A stretch of DNA of 64,000 nt. Source: Brachybacterium timonense (lineage in GTDB: Bacteria > Actinomycetota > Actinomycetes > Actinomycetales > Dermabacteraceae). A program made the position numbers and the translations under genes. Numbering within the stretch: the stretch's first letter is position 1; every line of letters begins with the position of its first letter. Shown in pieces: positions 9,236 through 18,071 of this stretch. The notes beneath the pieces were generated by a model, which was given only the letters and a program-made list of their open reading frames with translations, was not told the DNA's origin and did no database searches. The DNA lies in contig NZ_LT984895.1 in the NCBI RefSeq assembly GCF_900258505.1, positions 332,288 to 396,287 on the forward strand, given 5' to 3'.

Positions 9236-10648
9236 TCAGGCGTGAGTGGCGGACTCCGTGGACGAAGAAGCAGCGCGGGGCGCGCGAGCGAGCAGTGCGC
9301 AACGGATAAGCAGCGCGAGGAGCACGAACACCCCCGCGATGGTGCTCCAGATACCGGAGGCGATGAACAGCAGCACCATCGCCAGCAGCACCGGCGCGAG
9401 GTAGCGGAACGCTTCGCGGACGTAGCCCAAGAACGACGGCATGTCGACACCGTCGGACTCGGCTAACGATTTCACCATGAAGTTCGGTCCGTTGCCGATA
9501 TAGGTCAGTGCACCGCACAGCACGGCGCCCAATGAAATGGACACCAGAAGCGCCTCGGGCACGTCCGCCACACGCGGCTCGCCCGCGATCTGGGTGGACA
9601 TCTCGAAGAACGTCGCGTACGTGGGGGCGTTGTCCAGCACGGCGGAGAGGCCGCCGGTGAAGACGAACAGCGTCACCTCGTTCAGGGGCAGGCGCGGGGC
9701 GACGGCGCGCAGCACCTGCAGTGCCGGCACCATCGTCAGGAAAATCCCGACGAACAGCGCGGCGACCTCGAGGATCGGCCCGAAGGTGAACTGGTTGTCC
9801 TCGAACCGTACCTTCTTGGATCCCAGCAGGTAGGAGCCGGCGGCTGCGGCCAGCATGACCATCTCGCGCCACGGCACCCAGTTCAGGCCCTCGATGTGCC
9901 CGTGTGCGACGGCATCGATCTCCAACGACGGCACTAGCGCGACGGCCAGGATGATCATCGCGAACCACAGGAAGTTCGAGGCACCCATCAGGCGCAGCGG
10001 TTCCACGGTGGAGGCGTCTTCGCTGATCGTGGCCGGCGACTCCTTGGCATGCATCGTCCGGTCGAGCGCCCAGTACGTGGCCAGGAGCAGGGTGTTGACG
10101 AACAGCCATTGCGGCAGCAGCGAGAAGGTCCAGGTGAAGGGGACGCCACGCAGCATGCCGAGGAACAGTGGCGGATCGCCGAGCGGGGTGAGCAGGCCGC
10201 CGCAGTTGGCGACGATCAGGATCGTGAACACGACGGTGTGCGCTCGGTAGCGTCGTTCGTGGTTGGTGTTCAGCAGCGGCCGGATGAGGAGCATGGCTGC
10301 ACCGGTGGTGCCGATGAAGCTCGCCAGGAGACCACCGATGGCCAGGAAGATCGTGTTCGTGCGCGGGGTGGCCGCCAGATCGCCGCGCAGGAAGATCCCG
10401 CCGGACACCGTGAACAGGGCGAACAGCAGCGCGATGAACTGCACGTACTCGATCACTGCATGGGCGACCAGCTCCGGGCGTCCCACCACCAGGAGCGTCA
10501 CCGCCACCGGCACACCCAGGGCGAGGGCATACAGCAACTGGTTGCGGGGCTTCTCCCAGTGGTGGGCGAGGGCGGGGATCAGCGGGAATGCGGCGATGCC
10601 GAGCAGCATCAGGATGAAGGGAATGATGCTCCATGCCGGGAACGACAT
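9236..10648 (-). CDS. NhaD/ArsB-type sodium:proton antiporter
   Basis: This 470-residue polytopic membrane protein belongs to the ion-transporter superfamily that includes NhaD and ArsB (citrate-transporter-like fold). It is all hydrophobic helices with short loops, and it contains the conserved tracts GTTGAAMLLIRP, NCGGLLTPLGDPPLFLG and FVFTGGLSAVLDNAPTY. In relatives these contribute to the ion site. The likely function is sodium or lithium export in exchange for protons. It is the first gene of a two-antiporter unit with nhaA downstream. Upstream lie 342 bp without a gene that can fold strongly on this strand, so leader-mediated control is possible. ArsB-like arsenite export is less likely without other ars genes. 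Confidence 0.85.
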   Translation of the reverse strand: MSFPAWSIIPFILMLLGIAAFPLIPALAHHWEKPRNQLLYALALGVPVAVTLLVVGRPELVAHAVIEYVQFIALLFALFTVSGGIFLRGDLAATPRTNTIFLAIGGLLASFIGTTGAAMLLIRPLLNTNHERRYRAHTVVFTILIVANCGGLLTPLGDPPLFLGMLRGVPFTWTFSLLPQWLFVNTLLLATYWALDRTMHAKESPATISEDASTVEPLRLMGASNFLWFAMIILAVALVPSLEIDAVAHGHIEGLNWVPWREMVMLAAAAGSYLLGSKKVRFEDNQFTFGPILEVAALFVGIFLTMVPALQVLRAVAPRLPLNEVTLFVFTGGLSAVLDNAPTYATFFEMSTQIAGEPRVADVPEALLVSISLGAVLCGALTYIGNGPNFMVKSLAESDGVDMPSFLGYVREAFRYLAPVLLAMVLLFIASGIWSTIAGVFVLLALLIRCALLARAPRAASSSTESATHA

Positions 10649-10990
10649 CGTTCCGTGCTCCTTCTCCGTGGAGCCTGCGTCGCATGGTCGTACGCAGGCA
10701 CCTCCTGGCGGAGATGGATGGTCCGGCCTGCGCCCAGGCAGGTGGTGGGGCGGAGAGCGTCATCGGATCCTTCGGGGTCGTGGACGGCGGGCACAGGGCC
10801 CGTGCCGACCAGTCTTCCCGGCTCTCCGGGGCCCACTCTCTCATGCCGACGTCTCGAGAGGGTGGGGCCTCGGGTCCTGGCCGGGGTGACCGAGACCCAG
10901 ATCTCAGTCCCCACGGCTGCCCGGTGCTGCTCTCTGGCGGTGCCGCGTCGGCGCAGTCTTCCTGGTCTGGCGGATATCCTGGCTCGCAGC
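10649..10990. other. 342-bp gene-free region, possible structured leader of the antiporter operon
   Basis: No coding gene is convincing here. On the minus strand this is the region upstream of the two-antiporter operon. It contains a hairpin with arms at 10830-10842 and 10856-10869 (11 contiguous pairs including one G:U, then two more after a bulge). A smaller hairpin has arms at 10790-10794 and 10802-10806. No T-run follows either stem, so they do not look like simple terminators. I could not match the region by eye to a known riboswitch. Confidence 0.4.
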
Positions 10991-11200
10991 ATGATGCACC
11001 CGGTCGTTCTGCAGACAGGCACGGTCACCGCGCTCGTCGGCGCCACCGTCATGGTGTTCGCCCTCCGGCTCGAGGTGCTGTGCGAGGCGGACCGGATCGT
11101 GGTGCGCGAGAACGGAACTGTGGTGGAATCAGGGCAGGACGAGGAGCTGGCGAACACGGGTGGAGGATTCGCGGCCCTGCTCGCGAATCAGGAGACTTGA
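10991..11200 (+). pseudogene. ABC-transporter ATPase remnant with internal deletion
   Basis: The 69-residue reading frame joins two separated pieces of an exporter ATPase domain. It begins near GTVTALVGAT, the lead-in to a Walker A motif. It then jumps to ALRLEVLCEADRIVV, which corresponds to the segment after the H-loop histidine, and finishes with a normal C-terminal tail (ENGTVVESG...FAALLANQET). The Walker A lysine, signature motif and Walker B are all missing, so the product cannot hydrolyse ATP. This is what an in-frame deletion of roughly 150 codons would leave. Upstream sequence shows no transmembrane domain. It is probably a decayed gene. Confidence 0.7.
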
Positions 11201-11215
11201 GGGGGACGCTGCACG

Positions 11216-11788
11216 ATGACCGCACCGCGTAATCCGTCGTCGGACCATCTGGCCGGTCCGATGGCCCCTGTCGGCGGCCAGCCTGTGACCGCTCCGACGG
11301 TCCCACCGCACGGACAGCCGCACCTGCTGCAGCAGCGGCGCTGGGTGATCGTGCTGGCCGTCGCTGCCAGCGTGCACCTTCTATGCGATGTCCTTGGAAC
11401 CTACCTCGTCCCGCTGCTCGCGGTGCCGACGTCGGATGCGCGGATGGCACTCGTGGTGTCGGGTCTGCTGGTGATTTCCGTGGTGGTGGTCCTGTTCATC
11501 AGCTGGCTGGCGACACTGGTGGCCGGCATCGTGGTGGCCGTGCGGGAGCGCGCGCTGGCTCGGGTCGGCGCGTTCGTGATCCTGATCAGCATCCTCGCAT
11601 CGACCCTGTTCGTCTTTGAGTTCGATGCCGAGGGGAACGGGTCCGTTGACGGGCTCGACGCCGTGGTGCAGGCAGCGTCCCTGATCGCCACGATCGCCGG
11701 CATCCTGCAGTCGATCGCGTTGGCTGTCGGCCTGGTCATGGTGCTGATCGCCCTCGTGCGGGACCGCGCCGCCATACGCCGACTGTGA
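11216..11788 (+). CDS. small integral membrane protein, function unknown
   Basis: I do not recognise this 190-residue protein. It has a proline-rich cytoplasmic N-terminus of about 40 residues and then four hydrophobic segments near 43-62, 78-98, 118-135 and 155-180. An acidic loop (DAEGNGSVDGLDA) lies between the third and fourth. The ATG at 11216 is 15 nt behind the stop of the ABC remnant, with GAGGGGGA just upstream as a Shine-Dalgarno. The coding bias and length support a real gene. The stop codon lies inside a short tandem repeat. Confidence 0.7.
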   Translation: MTAPRNPSSDHLAGPMAPVGGQPVTAPTVPPHGQPHLLQQRRWVIVLAVAASVHLLCDVLGTYLVPLLAVPTSDARMALVVSGLLVISVVVVLFISWLATLVAGIVVAVRERALARVGAFVILISILASTLFVFEFDAEGNGSVDGLDAVVQAASLIATIAGILQSIALAVGLVMVLIALVRDRAAIRRL

Positions 11789-11838
11789 GCCGCCCCGAGC
11801 GACGGTGAGCCGCCCCGCCCGACGGTGAGCGGTCCCGC
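11785..11838. repeat. 20-bp tandem repeat overlapping a stop codon
   Basis: Two near-identical 20-bp units (11785-11804 and 11805-11824, two differences) start with GTGAGCCGCCCCG. A diverged third copy follows to about 11838. The first copy contains the TGA stop of the membrane protein. The repeat is in the gap before the serine hydrolase gene. Confidence 0.7.
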
Positions 11839-11939
11839 TCTATCCACAATCCCGACGGCGGTCTTGAAACGGTGGCCTGGCGCTCCTAGCGTCGGCTCCC
11901 ACGTGCACAGATGCATGTGACGCCGACGAAGGAGCCCCC

Positions 11940-13766
11940 GTGGACACCTCTGCCCGCCGCACCACCGTCCGACCCAGCCGTCGCAGCGTGATCCTCGGAT
12001 CCGCCGCCGTGACCGGGACGGTCCTGCTGCCCGCCGCGGCCCATGCCGCCCCGCACACCGGGCCAGACTCCGCCGACGGTGACTCCGCCGGCCGGGGCCG
12101 CCGCGACCGCCACCCGTGGGACCGCTCCCGTGGCCCGAAGCGCCGACTGCGCGACGGGAACCCCGCGTCCGCAGGTCTTGATGCCACGCTGCTCGAGCAG
12201 ATCCCCCGCATCCTGCAGGACGGCATCGACTTCGATCCCGCCCGTTTCTCCGGTGCCACTGCCCTGGTGGCGCGTAAGGGACGCATCGCCCACCGCAGCG
12301 CCCGCGGCTACGCCTTGCGCTGGAAGAGCGACACCGAGCTGCTGCCCGAGGGTCAGTGGATCCCGGCCGCGGCCGACACCATCTACGACCTTGCCTCGAT
12401 CTCGAAGATCTTCACCGCCGTCACGGTCATGCAGCTGGTGGAGCGGGGCGAATTGGGCCTTGAGGACACCATCGCCTCCCATTTCCCGGACTTCGCCCAG
12501 AACGGGAAGGAGTCCCTCACCGTCCAGCAGCTCCTCACTCACTCCAGCGGTCTGCCCGCCGGCATCAACCTGTTCACCGATCCGCTCACCGATGAGGAGA
12601 AGGTCGCCAGGGTGATGGCGGTGAAGCTGAGCAACCCGCCCGGGACGGCTTACATGTATTCCGATGTGGGCTTGATCGTGCTGGGCCTGCTCGTCGAACA
12701 CCTCACCGGTCAGAGCCTCGATGAGGTCGTCGCCGAGCGCGTCACCGGCCCGCTGGGCATGACCGAGACGATGTACAACCCGCCGCAGGAGCTTCTGCCC
12801 CGCATCGCCGCCACGGAGGCGACGGGTGAGCGCGGGCTCGTGCACGGCGTCGTCCATGACGAGAACGCCGCGGCTCTCGGTGGAGTGGCCGGTCACGCCG
12901 GCGTCTTCTCCACCGCTGATGACCTGGCGATCTTCGCGCAGATGTTCCTCAACGGCGGCTCTTACGGAAAGGCCCGCGTGCTCAGGCCGGAGACCGTTGA
13001 GAGCATGTTCACTGACCACATCGCGGAGATCAACGGGCCCGGAGGCGACCGTCGAGGACTGGGGCCCGAGCTGGAGGCCTGGTTCTACCACTCCGGCCTC
13101 ACCAGCCCGTACAGCGCCGGCCACACCGGCTTCACCGGTACCTGCCTGGTGATCGATCCGCTCACGGACACCTTCCACATCATGCTGGCGAACTCCGTGC
13201 ACCCCACCCGCGAGTGGTCCACCACCTCGGTGACCCGCCGCGAGGTGTCCACCTGTGTGGCGCGGGCCCTCGGCCTGGACCCGTCGCTCACCGAACGCGG
13301 CTGGGCCGCCGGCACCGAGGACGACGCCACCGCGATCCTCTCCGCACTGGTGGAGATCCCTGAGGGCATCGATCAGGCGGCCCGGCTGACGATCGATATC
13401 TCCCACCACCTGGAGACCACCTCCGACCTGCTCATGGTGGAGGCGAGCGCCGACGGCGGCGAGACCTGGGTGGGCCTGAACGGTGCGCTCGAGGCTCGAG
13501 GCGGCCGTGTGCAGGAGATCGTCGACGGGCTCGTCACCGGCTGGGGCGAGAGGGTCCGCTGGGATGGCGACTTCCGCATCGCCGATGGCCGCGAGCCGCT
13601 CACCGGTGAGGTCGAGCTGCGGCTGCGTGTGGTGACCGACGAGGCGATCCACGGCCTCGGCGTGCACCTGTCCCGACTGCGGGTGTCCGCTGACCACGAT
13701 CGGCTGCTGGACACCCGCCGTGAGCCGGACGCGCTCGTGGCGGTCGGGTGGCAGGAGATCGGCTGA
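11940..13766 (+). CDS. Tat-exported serine hydrolase (beta-lactamase/PBP4-like) with C-terminal sandwich domain
   Basis: This 608-residue serine hydrolase belongs to the class C beta-lactamase/esterase EstB/PBP4* family. The N-terminus has a Tat signal (SRRSVILGSAA...AAHA), so it acts outside the membrane. The catalytic Ser and Lys are in SISKIFTA (about residue 153). The tyrosine motif is YSDVG (about 239), with Asp instead of the usual Asn, and HTGFTG (about 394) replaces the KTG box. The last 130 residues, after the fold ends, look like a beta-rich accessory domain (VEASADGGETWVGL). The start is GTG at 11940 behind AAGGAG. The family includes peptidases, esterases and penicillin-binding enzymes, and the substrate is open. 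It converges on the ABC exporter genes with only 6 bp between. Confidence 0.87.
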   Translation: MDTSARRTTVRPSRRSVILGSAAVTGTVLLPAAAHAAPHTGPDSADGDSAGRGRRDRHPWDRSRGPKRRLRDGNPASAGLDATLLEQIPRILQDGIDFDPARFSGATALVARKGRIAHRSARGYALRWKSDTELLPEGQWIPAAADTIYDLASISKIFTAVTVMQLVERGELGLEDTIASHFPDFAQNGKESLTVQQLLTHSSGLPAGINLFTDPLTDEEKVARVMAVKLSNPPGTAYMYSDVGLIVLGLLVEHLTGQSLDEVVAERVTGPLGMTETMYNPPQELLPRIAATEATGERGLVHGVVHDENAAALGGVAGHAGVFSTADDLAIFAQMFLNGGSYGKARVLRPETVESMFTDHIAEINGPGGDRRGLGPELEAWFYHSGLTSPYSAGHTGFTGTCLVIDPLTDTFHIMLANSVHPTREWSTTSVTRREVSTCVARALGLDPSLTERGWAAGTEDDATAILSALVEIPEGIDQAARLTIDISHHLETTSDLLMVEASADGGETWVGLNGALEARGGRVQEIVDGLVTGWGERVRWDGDFRIADGREPLTGEVELRLRVVTDEAIHGLGVHLSRLRVSADHDRLLDTRREPDALVAVGWQEIG

Positions 13767-13772
13767 GTCAGC

Positions 13773-15602
13773 TCACAGCGAGTCCTGCCACGCCTGGTAC
13801 AGCGCAGCGAATCGGCCGCCGGCCGAGACCAGCTCCTGCGGGGAACCGTCCTCGACCACCCGACCGTCGTGGACGACCAGCACGCGGTCGGCGATCATCA
13901 CCGTGGACAGGCGGTGCGCGATGATCAGCGCGGTGCGCTGCCCCAGCAGCTTCGTCAGACCCTCCTGCACCATCCGCTCCGAGGGGATGTCCAGCGAACT
14001 GGTGGCCTCATCGAGGATCAGCACCTTCGGGTCCGCCAGGAAGGCGCGGGCGAAGGAGATCAGCTGGCGCTGACCGGCGCTGACACGTCCGCCACGCTTG
14101 TTCACGTCGGTGTCATAGCCGTAGGGGAGGTCGGCGATGAAATCGTCGGCGCCGATCGCGGCGGCTGCCGCCTCGATCTCTTCGCGGGAGGCACCGGGAC
14201 GCCCCAGCTCGATGTTGTCCGCGACGGTGCCGGAGAACAGGTACGCCTCCTGGGTGACCATCACGATGTTGCGGGTCAGGTCCTCCATGGAGATGTCCCG
14301 CAGGTCCACGCCGTCCAGCGTCACCTGGCCCTCGCTCGCGTCGTAGAAGCGCGAGATGAGCTTGGCGATGGTCGACTTGCCGGCGCCGGTCTGGCCTACC
14401 AAGGCCACTGTCTGCCCCGCAGGGATGTGCAGGTCCAGCGGCTTGAGCACGGTCGGGCCGTCCTCCGAGTAGCGGAAGGAGACCTGTTCGAAGTCGATCC
14501 GTCCGGTGGCCTCCGCCATCGGGGTCGGATTCTCGGGATCCTTGACGTGGGGCACCTCGGCCAGCAGGGTCGAGATCTTCTCCAGGGCAGCGGCGGCGGA
14601 CTGGAACGTGTTGTAGAAGTTCGCGATCGCGTCGATCGGCATGAAGAACTGGCGCGAGTACAGCACCAGCGCCACCAGCACGCCGACCTCGAGGTCGCCG
14701 GCCAGCACACGGAAACCGCCCACGACCAGCACCACCGCGATCGTCGCGTTGCCGAGGATGCGCAGCGCCGGCTGGTAGATGCCGAAGATCATGATCGAGC
14801 GCAGCGAGGCGTTGCGGTAGTCGTCGGTGAGGACGTCGAAGGTCTTCTCGTTGCGCTCCTGCTTGCGGAAGGCCTTCACCGCGCGGATGCCGCTCATGGC
14901 TTCCACGAAGTGCACGATCATGCGCGCCGAGTGGGTGCGGATCGCTCGGTACTCCTCGCGGGAGCGTTTCTGGAACCAGATCGTCAGGAACACGCCGGGG
15001 ATCAGCATCAGCAGCATGACCACACCGGTCACCCAGTCCATGCCGACGATCAGCACGACGGTGAACACCATGGACAGGGCGGAGCCGATCACCACGTTGA
15101 CACCGGAGTCGAGCAGCTCGCGCAACGCCTCCATATCGGAGGTCTGGCGGGAGACGATACGGCCCGAGGTGTAGTGCTCGTGGAACTCCAGATCCTGCTT
15201 CTGGGTGAAGCGGAATACCCGACGGCGCAGGTCCAGCAGCATCCGCTGGCCCACCACGACCGACTGGCGCACATAGCCGAAGGTGAGCACGCCGCCCACG
15301 ATCGCGGCGCCGGTCAGCAGCGCGGCCGCCATCAGCGCGGGCAGTTCGTCGCCGCGGGCGAGGGCGGGCAGGCCGGTGTCGATGCCCCAGGCGATGATCG
15401 CCGGGCCCGCCACGGTCGCGAGCTGAGCGATCACGACCATGATGCCGATCCACAGGAACTGCCACTTCACGGGCTTGACGAGGGAGCCCAGCAGACGCAG
15501 GGAACGTCGGCGTGAAGCGCGGTTCTCCTCGGCGGTGAAGGTCTGCTGGCCGTCCTGGTTGTGGTCCTGTTCGGCGGGTTTCTGCGTCGTACCGGTGTTC
15601 AT
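13773..15602 (-). CDS. ABC exporter half-transporter, catalytically competent ATPase
   Basis: This 609-residue fused permease-ATPase of the multidrug/lipid exporter type has six membrane helices across about residues 40-340. The ATPase domain follows, with Walker A GQTGAGKS, Walker B VLILDEAT with the catalytic Glu, and H-loop IIAHRLS. The signature is RVSAGQRQ rather than LSGGQ. Its start codon overlaps the stop of the upstream half-transporter by 4 nt, so the two are translationally coupled and should form a heterodimer. The deviant signature would face the partner's degenerate site. The substrate is unknown; drugs, lipids or peptides are possible. Confidence 0.92.
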   Translation of the reverse strand: MNTGTTQKPAEQDHNQDGQQTFTAEENRASRRRSLRLLGSLVKPVKWQFLWIGIMVVIAQLATVAGPAIIAWGIDTGLPALARGDELPALMAAALLTGAAIVGGVLTFGYVRQSVVVGQRMLLDLRRRVFRFTQKQDLEFHEHYTSGRIVSRQTSDMEALRELLDSGVNVVIGSALSMVFTVVLIVGMDWVTGVVMLLMLIPGVFLTIWFQKRSREEYRAIRTHSARMIVHFVEAMSGIRAVKAFRKQERNEKTFDVLTDDYRNASLRSIMIFGIYQPALRILGNATIAVVLVVGGFRVLAGDLEVGVLVALVLYSRQFFMPIDAIANFYNTFQSAAAALEKISTLLAEVPHVKDPENPTPMAEATGRIDFEQVSFRYSEDGPTVLKPLDLHIPAGQTVALVGQTGAGKSTIAKLISRFYDASEGQVTLDGVDLRDISMEDLTRNIVMVTQEAYLFSGTVADNIELGRPGASREEIEAAAAAIGADDFIADLPYGYDTDVNKRGGRVSAGQRQLISFARAFLADPKVLILDEATSSLDIPSERMVQEGLTKLLGQRTALIIAHRLSTVMIADRVLVVHDGRVVEDGSPQELVSAGGRFAALYQAWQDSL

Positions 15603-17479
15603 CGCTGTCCCGCCTGCCCCTGCAGAGCGCTCAGGTTCAGCTCGCCCGTCAGTGTCTCGATATCCCGGTCGCGCCGGGCCTCCTCCTCCTGGTTGGCGAT
15701 CACCCAGCGGTACCGGGCGGAGGTGCGCATCAGCTCCTCATGGGTGCCGACGGCCTCGACCTTCCCGTGGTCCAGCAGGGCGACGCGGTCGGCGAGGGCC
15801 ACGGTGGAGGTGCGGTGGGCGACGATCAGCGTGGTGGTGCCGTCGAGCACCTCTCGCAGGCGCTCGGTGACGCGCTCCTCGGTCTTGGTGTCGAGTGCGG
15901 ACAACGGATCGTCCAGCAGAAGCACCGTGGGTTTCGCGGCGATGGCGCGGGCCAGGGCCAGGCGCTGGCGCTGACCGCCGGACAGGCTCATGCCCTCCTC
16001 GCCGATACGGGTGTCCACTCCCTCGGGGAGGTCGTGGACGAAGCTGGCATCGGCAGTCTCCAGAGCGAGCTCCAGCAGCGCCTCGCGCTCCTCGTCGCTC
16101 AGGGACTCGTCGGCCCCCAGCAGCACGTTCGTGCGCACCGAGTCGGAGAACAGGGTCGCGTCCTCGAAGGCGACCGCTGTCAGGCGGCGCAGGTCCATCA
16201 GGTCCATGTCGCGGATGTCGACACCGTCGATGGTGATGCGACCGCCGGTGACGTCGTACAGGCGCGGCACCATCTGCAGCAGGGTCGACTTGCCGGAGCC
16301 GGTCACGCCGACCAGGGCCATCGTCTCGCCGGCCCGGATCTCCAGGTCGGCGCCGTCGATGACGTCGCTGACATGGTCGGGAGCATCGACGTAGCGGAAG
16401 TGGACGTCCTCCAGGCGCACCACACCCTTGGCATCGGCGATGCTCACGGGGACGGGCTTCTCGGGCGAGGTGATGGTGTTGACCTCGTCCATCACTTCAT
16501 AGTGGCGGTCCAGAGCGGTCACCGTGTTCACAGCCTGACCGAAGAGCATGCCGAGCATCTGCACCGGACCGATGATCAGGGTGGCGGTCGCGAAATAGGA
16601 GGCCAGCTGGCCCACGTTCATGTCGCCGCGAGCGGTCAGGTGCAGGCCCACGAAGAGGCTCACACCCAACGCGAACTGGGGGAGCATGAACATGAACATG
16701 TTGAAGCGGGCCATGGCGGTGGCCTTCTGCACCTCGGTGGTGCGCAGCTCCTCGGCCTGATGCGTGAAGTCCTCGAGCGCGGTCGGGCCACGGCCGAAGG
16801 CCTTCAGCACCCGGATGCCCTGCACGGACTGCTCGATGGTGGTGGCGAGGTCGCCGTTGAGGTCCTGCGAGCGCCGGGAGAGCACCGAGTAGGTGCGGTT
16901 GAAGCGGAAGGCGATGATGCCCACCGGCAGTGCGGCGAGGAAGAAGATCAGGGACAGGATCAGGTTCGAGCGGATCAGCAGGAACATGCCGACGATGATC
17001 GTGACCGTGCTGGTGGTCAGCATGATCATGCCGAAGGCGACCCAGCGGCGGATCATCGAGATGTCGGAGATGACGCGCGAGAGCAGCTGGCCGGAGCCCC
17101 AGCCGTCATGGAACGACACTGGCATGTGCTGCACCTTCTTGTAGAAGTCGGTGCGCATGGTGCGTTCCACCTGGGTGGAGGGGGAGACCGCAAAGGTGCG
17201 TCGCAGCCAGATCATGGCGGCCTCGGCCAGACCCAGGGCGAGCACCACGGCGCCCGCGGTCCACACGGCGGCCGCGGTCGGGTCGGTGTTCAGACGGTTG
17301 ACGATCACCTCGAGCACCTGCGGGATGAGCAGGGCGAGGATCGACGCCGTCAGGGCGCTGAGCAGGCCCAGATAGAGGCGGAAGCGGATGGGACGGACCG
17401 TCTGCCACAGGCGGCCCATGGTCGCGAGCATGGGTGGGGTGACCTCGGGGGCGAAGAGGAGGAGTGTGGGCGGGCTCAC
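15599..17479 (-). CDS. ABC exporter half-transporter, degenerate Walker B
   Basis: This is the second half (626 residues) of the heterodimeric exporter, again a six-helix domain followed by an ATPase. Walker A is GVTGSGKS and the signature is a canonical SLSGGQRQR. Walker B reads VLLLDDP, with Asp where the catalytic Glu should be, so this site is probably slow or inactive. That is the known arrangement in heterodimeric exporters. The H-loop histidine is kept (IVAHRTS). Two starts are possible: GTG at 17479, used here, or ATG at 17431. Neither has a strong Shine-Dalgarno. The neighbours give no hint of the substrate. Confidence 0.91.
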   Translation of the reverse strand: MSPPTLLLFAPEVTPPMLATMGRLWQTVRPIRFRLYLGLLSALTASILALLIPQVLEVIVNRLNTDPTAAAVWTAGAVVLALGLAEAAMIWLRRTFAVSPSTQVERTMRTDFYKKVQHMPVSFHDGWGSGQLLSRVISDISMIRRWVAFGMIMLTTSTVTIIVGMFLLIRSNLILSLIFFLAALPVGIIAFRFNRTYSVLSRRSQDLNGDLATTIEQSVQGIRVLKAFGRGPTALEDFTHQAEELRTTEVQKATAMARFNMFMFMLPQFALGVSLFVGLHLTARGDMNVGQLASYFATATLIIGPVQMLGMLFGQAVNTVTALDRHYEVMDEVNTITSPEKPVPVSIADAKGVVRLEDVHFRYVDAPDHVSDVIDGADLEIRAGETMALVGVTGSGKSTLLQMVPRLYDVTGGRITIDGVDIRDMDLMDLRRLTAVAFEDATLFSDSVRTNVLLGADESLSDEEREALLELALETADASFVHDLPEGVDTRIGEEGMSLSGGQRQRLALARAIAAKPTVLLLDDPLSALDTKTEERVTERLREVLDGTTTLIVAHRTSTVALADRVALLDHGKVEAVGTHEELMRTSARYRWVIANQEEEARRDRDIETLTGELNLSALQGQAGQR

Positions 17480-17571
17480 TAGCCTATCCCCGTCGGGGCG
17501 CCTGCGCCTGCCCTGTTCACCCTGCGGATAAGGAGGTCAGCCTCGGGGGGTGGCTGCCCGAGGAGGGGTGG

Positions 17572-17940
17572 TCAGTCGGCGTCGTCGGCGATCCAGTCGC
17601 CGTAGGCGGCGTCTGACAGCAGGGCCGACGCTCCTGCCGAGACGGCAGTGACCGTGAGCACTGCCGGCCATGCGCCGATCTTCTTGGCGAGCGGATGAGA
17701 GAGCCCGAAGCCGAGCAGATAGGTGGCGCCGAGCGCCGCGGTGGTCGCGCCACCGGTGCGGGCGAGCCAGGTACGGCCGGCCCAGAGCCCGGCTGCGGCC
17801 AGCACCACGCCGCCGAGCGGCCTGATGCCGGTCTCGCGTGCGGTCAGCCAGCCGCCGATGAGGCCGACGGTCACGACCGGGGCGGTGCGGACCTGCTCGG
17901 CGGGCTTGAGGGACATACCGGAGCTGCGCGTGGTGCTCAT
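17572..17940 (-). CDS. small membrane protein, function unknown
   Basis: This is a 122-residue protein with four hydrophobic stretches from about residue 20 to 110 and an acidic C-terminal end (GDWIADDAD). I recognise no family. The ATG at 17940 follows a short spacer from the divergent esterase gene at 18072, and a second in-frame ATG lies eight codons later. The length, codon use and membrane pattern support a real gene. Confidence 0.7.
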   Translation of the reverse strand: MSTTRSSGMSLKPAEQVRTAPVVTVGLIGGWLTARETGIRPLGGVVLAAAGLWAGRTWLARTGGATTAALGATYLLGFGLSHPLAKKIGAWPAVLTVTAVSAGASALLSDAAYGDWIADDAD

Positions 17941-18071
17941 GGGGCGAGCGTAGCCCGTGAAGCCCGTTGAAGCCTCGCCGTGAGGGGCCGGCGCTCGTAG
18001 TGCCCCGCAGGCCGTGCCGTGCGCTGCTGTGCGGCAGACTGTGTGCAGATCCCACGCCCAGGAGGCCCCGA

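Noticed and set aside
10049..10990. A long protein upstream of and in frame with the ABC remnant
   Set aside because: It lies antisense to the NhaD-type antiporter and its promoter region and has no ABC-transporter features before about 10991.
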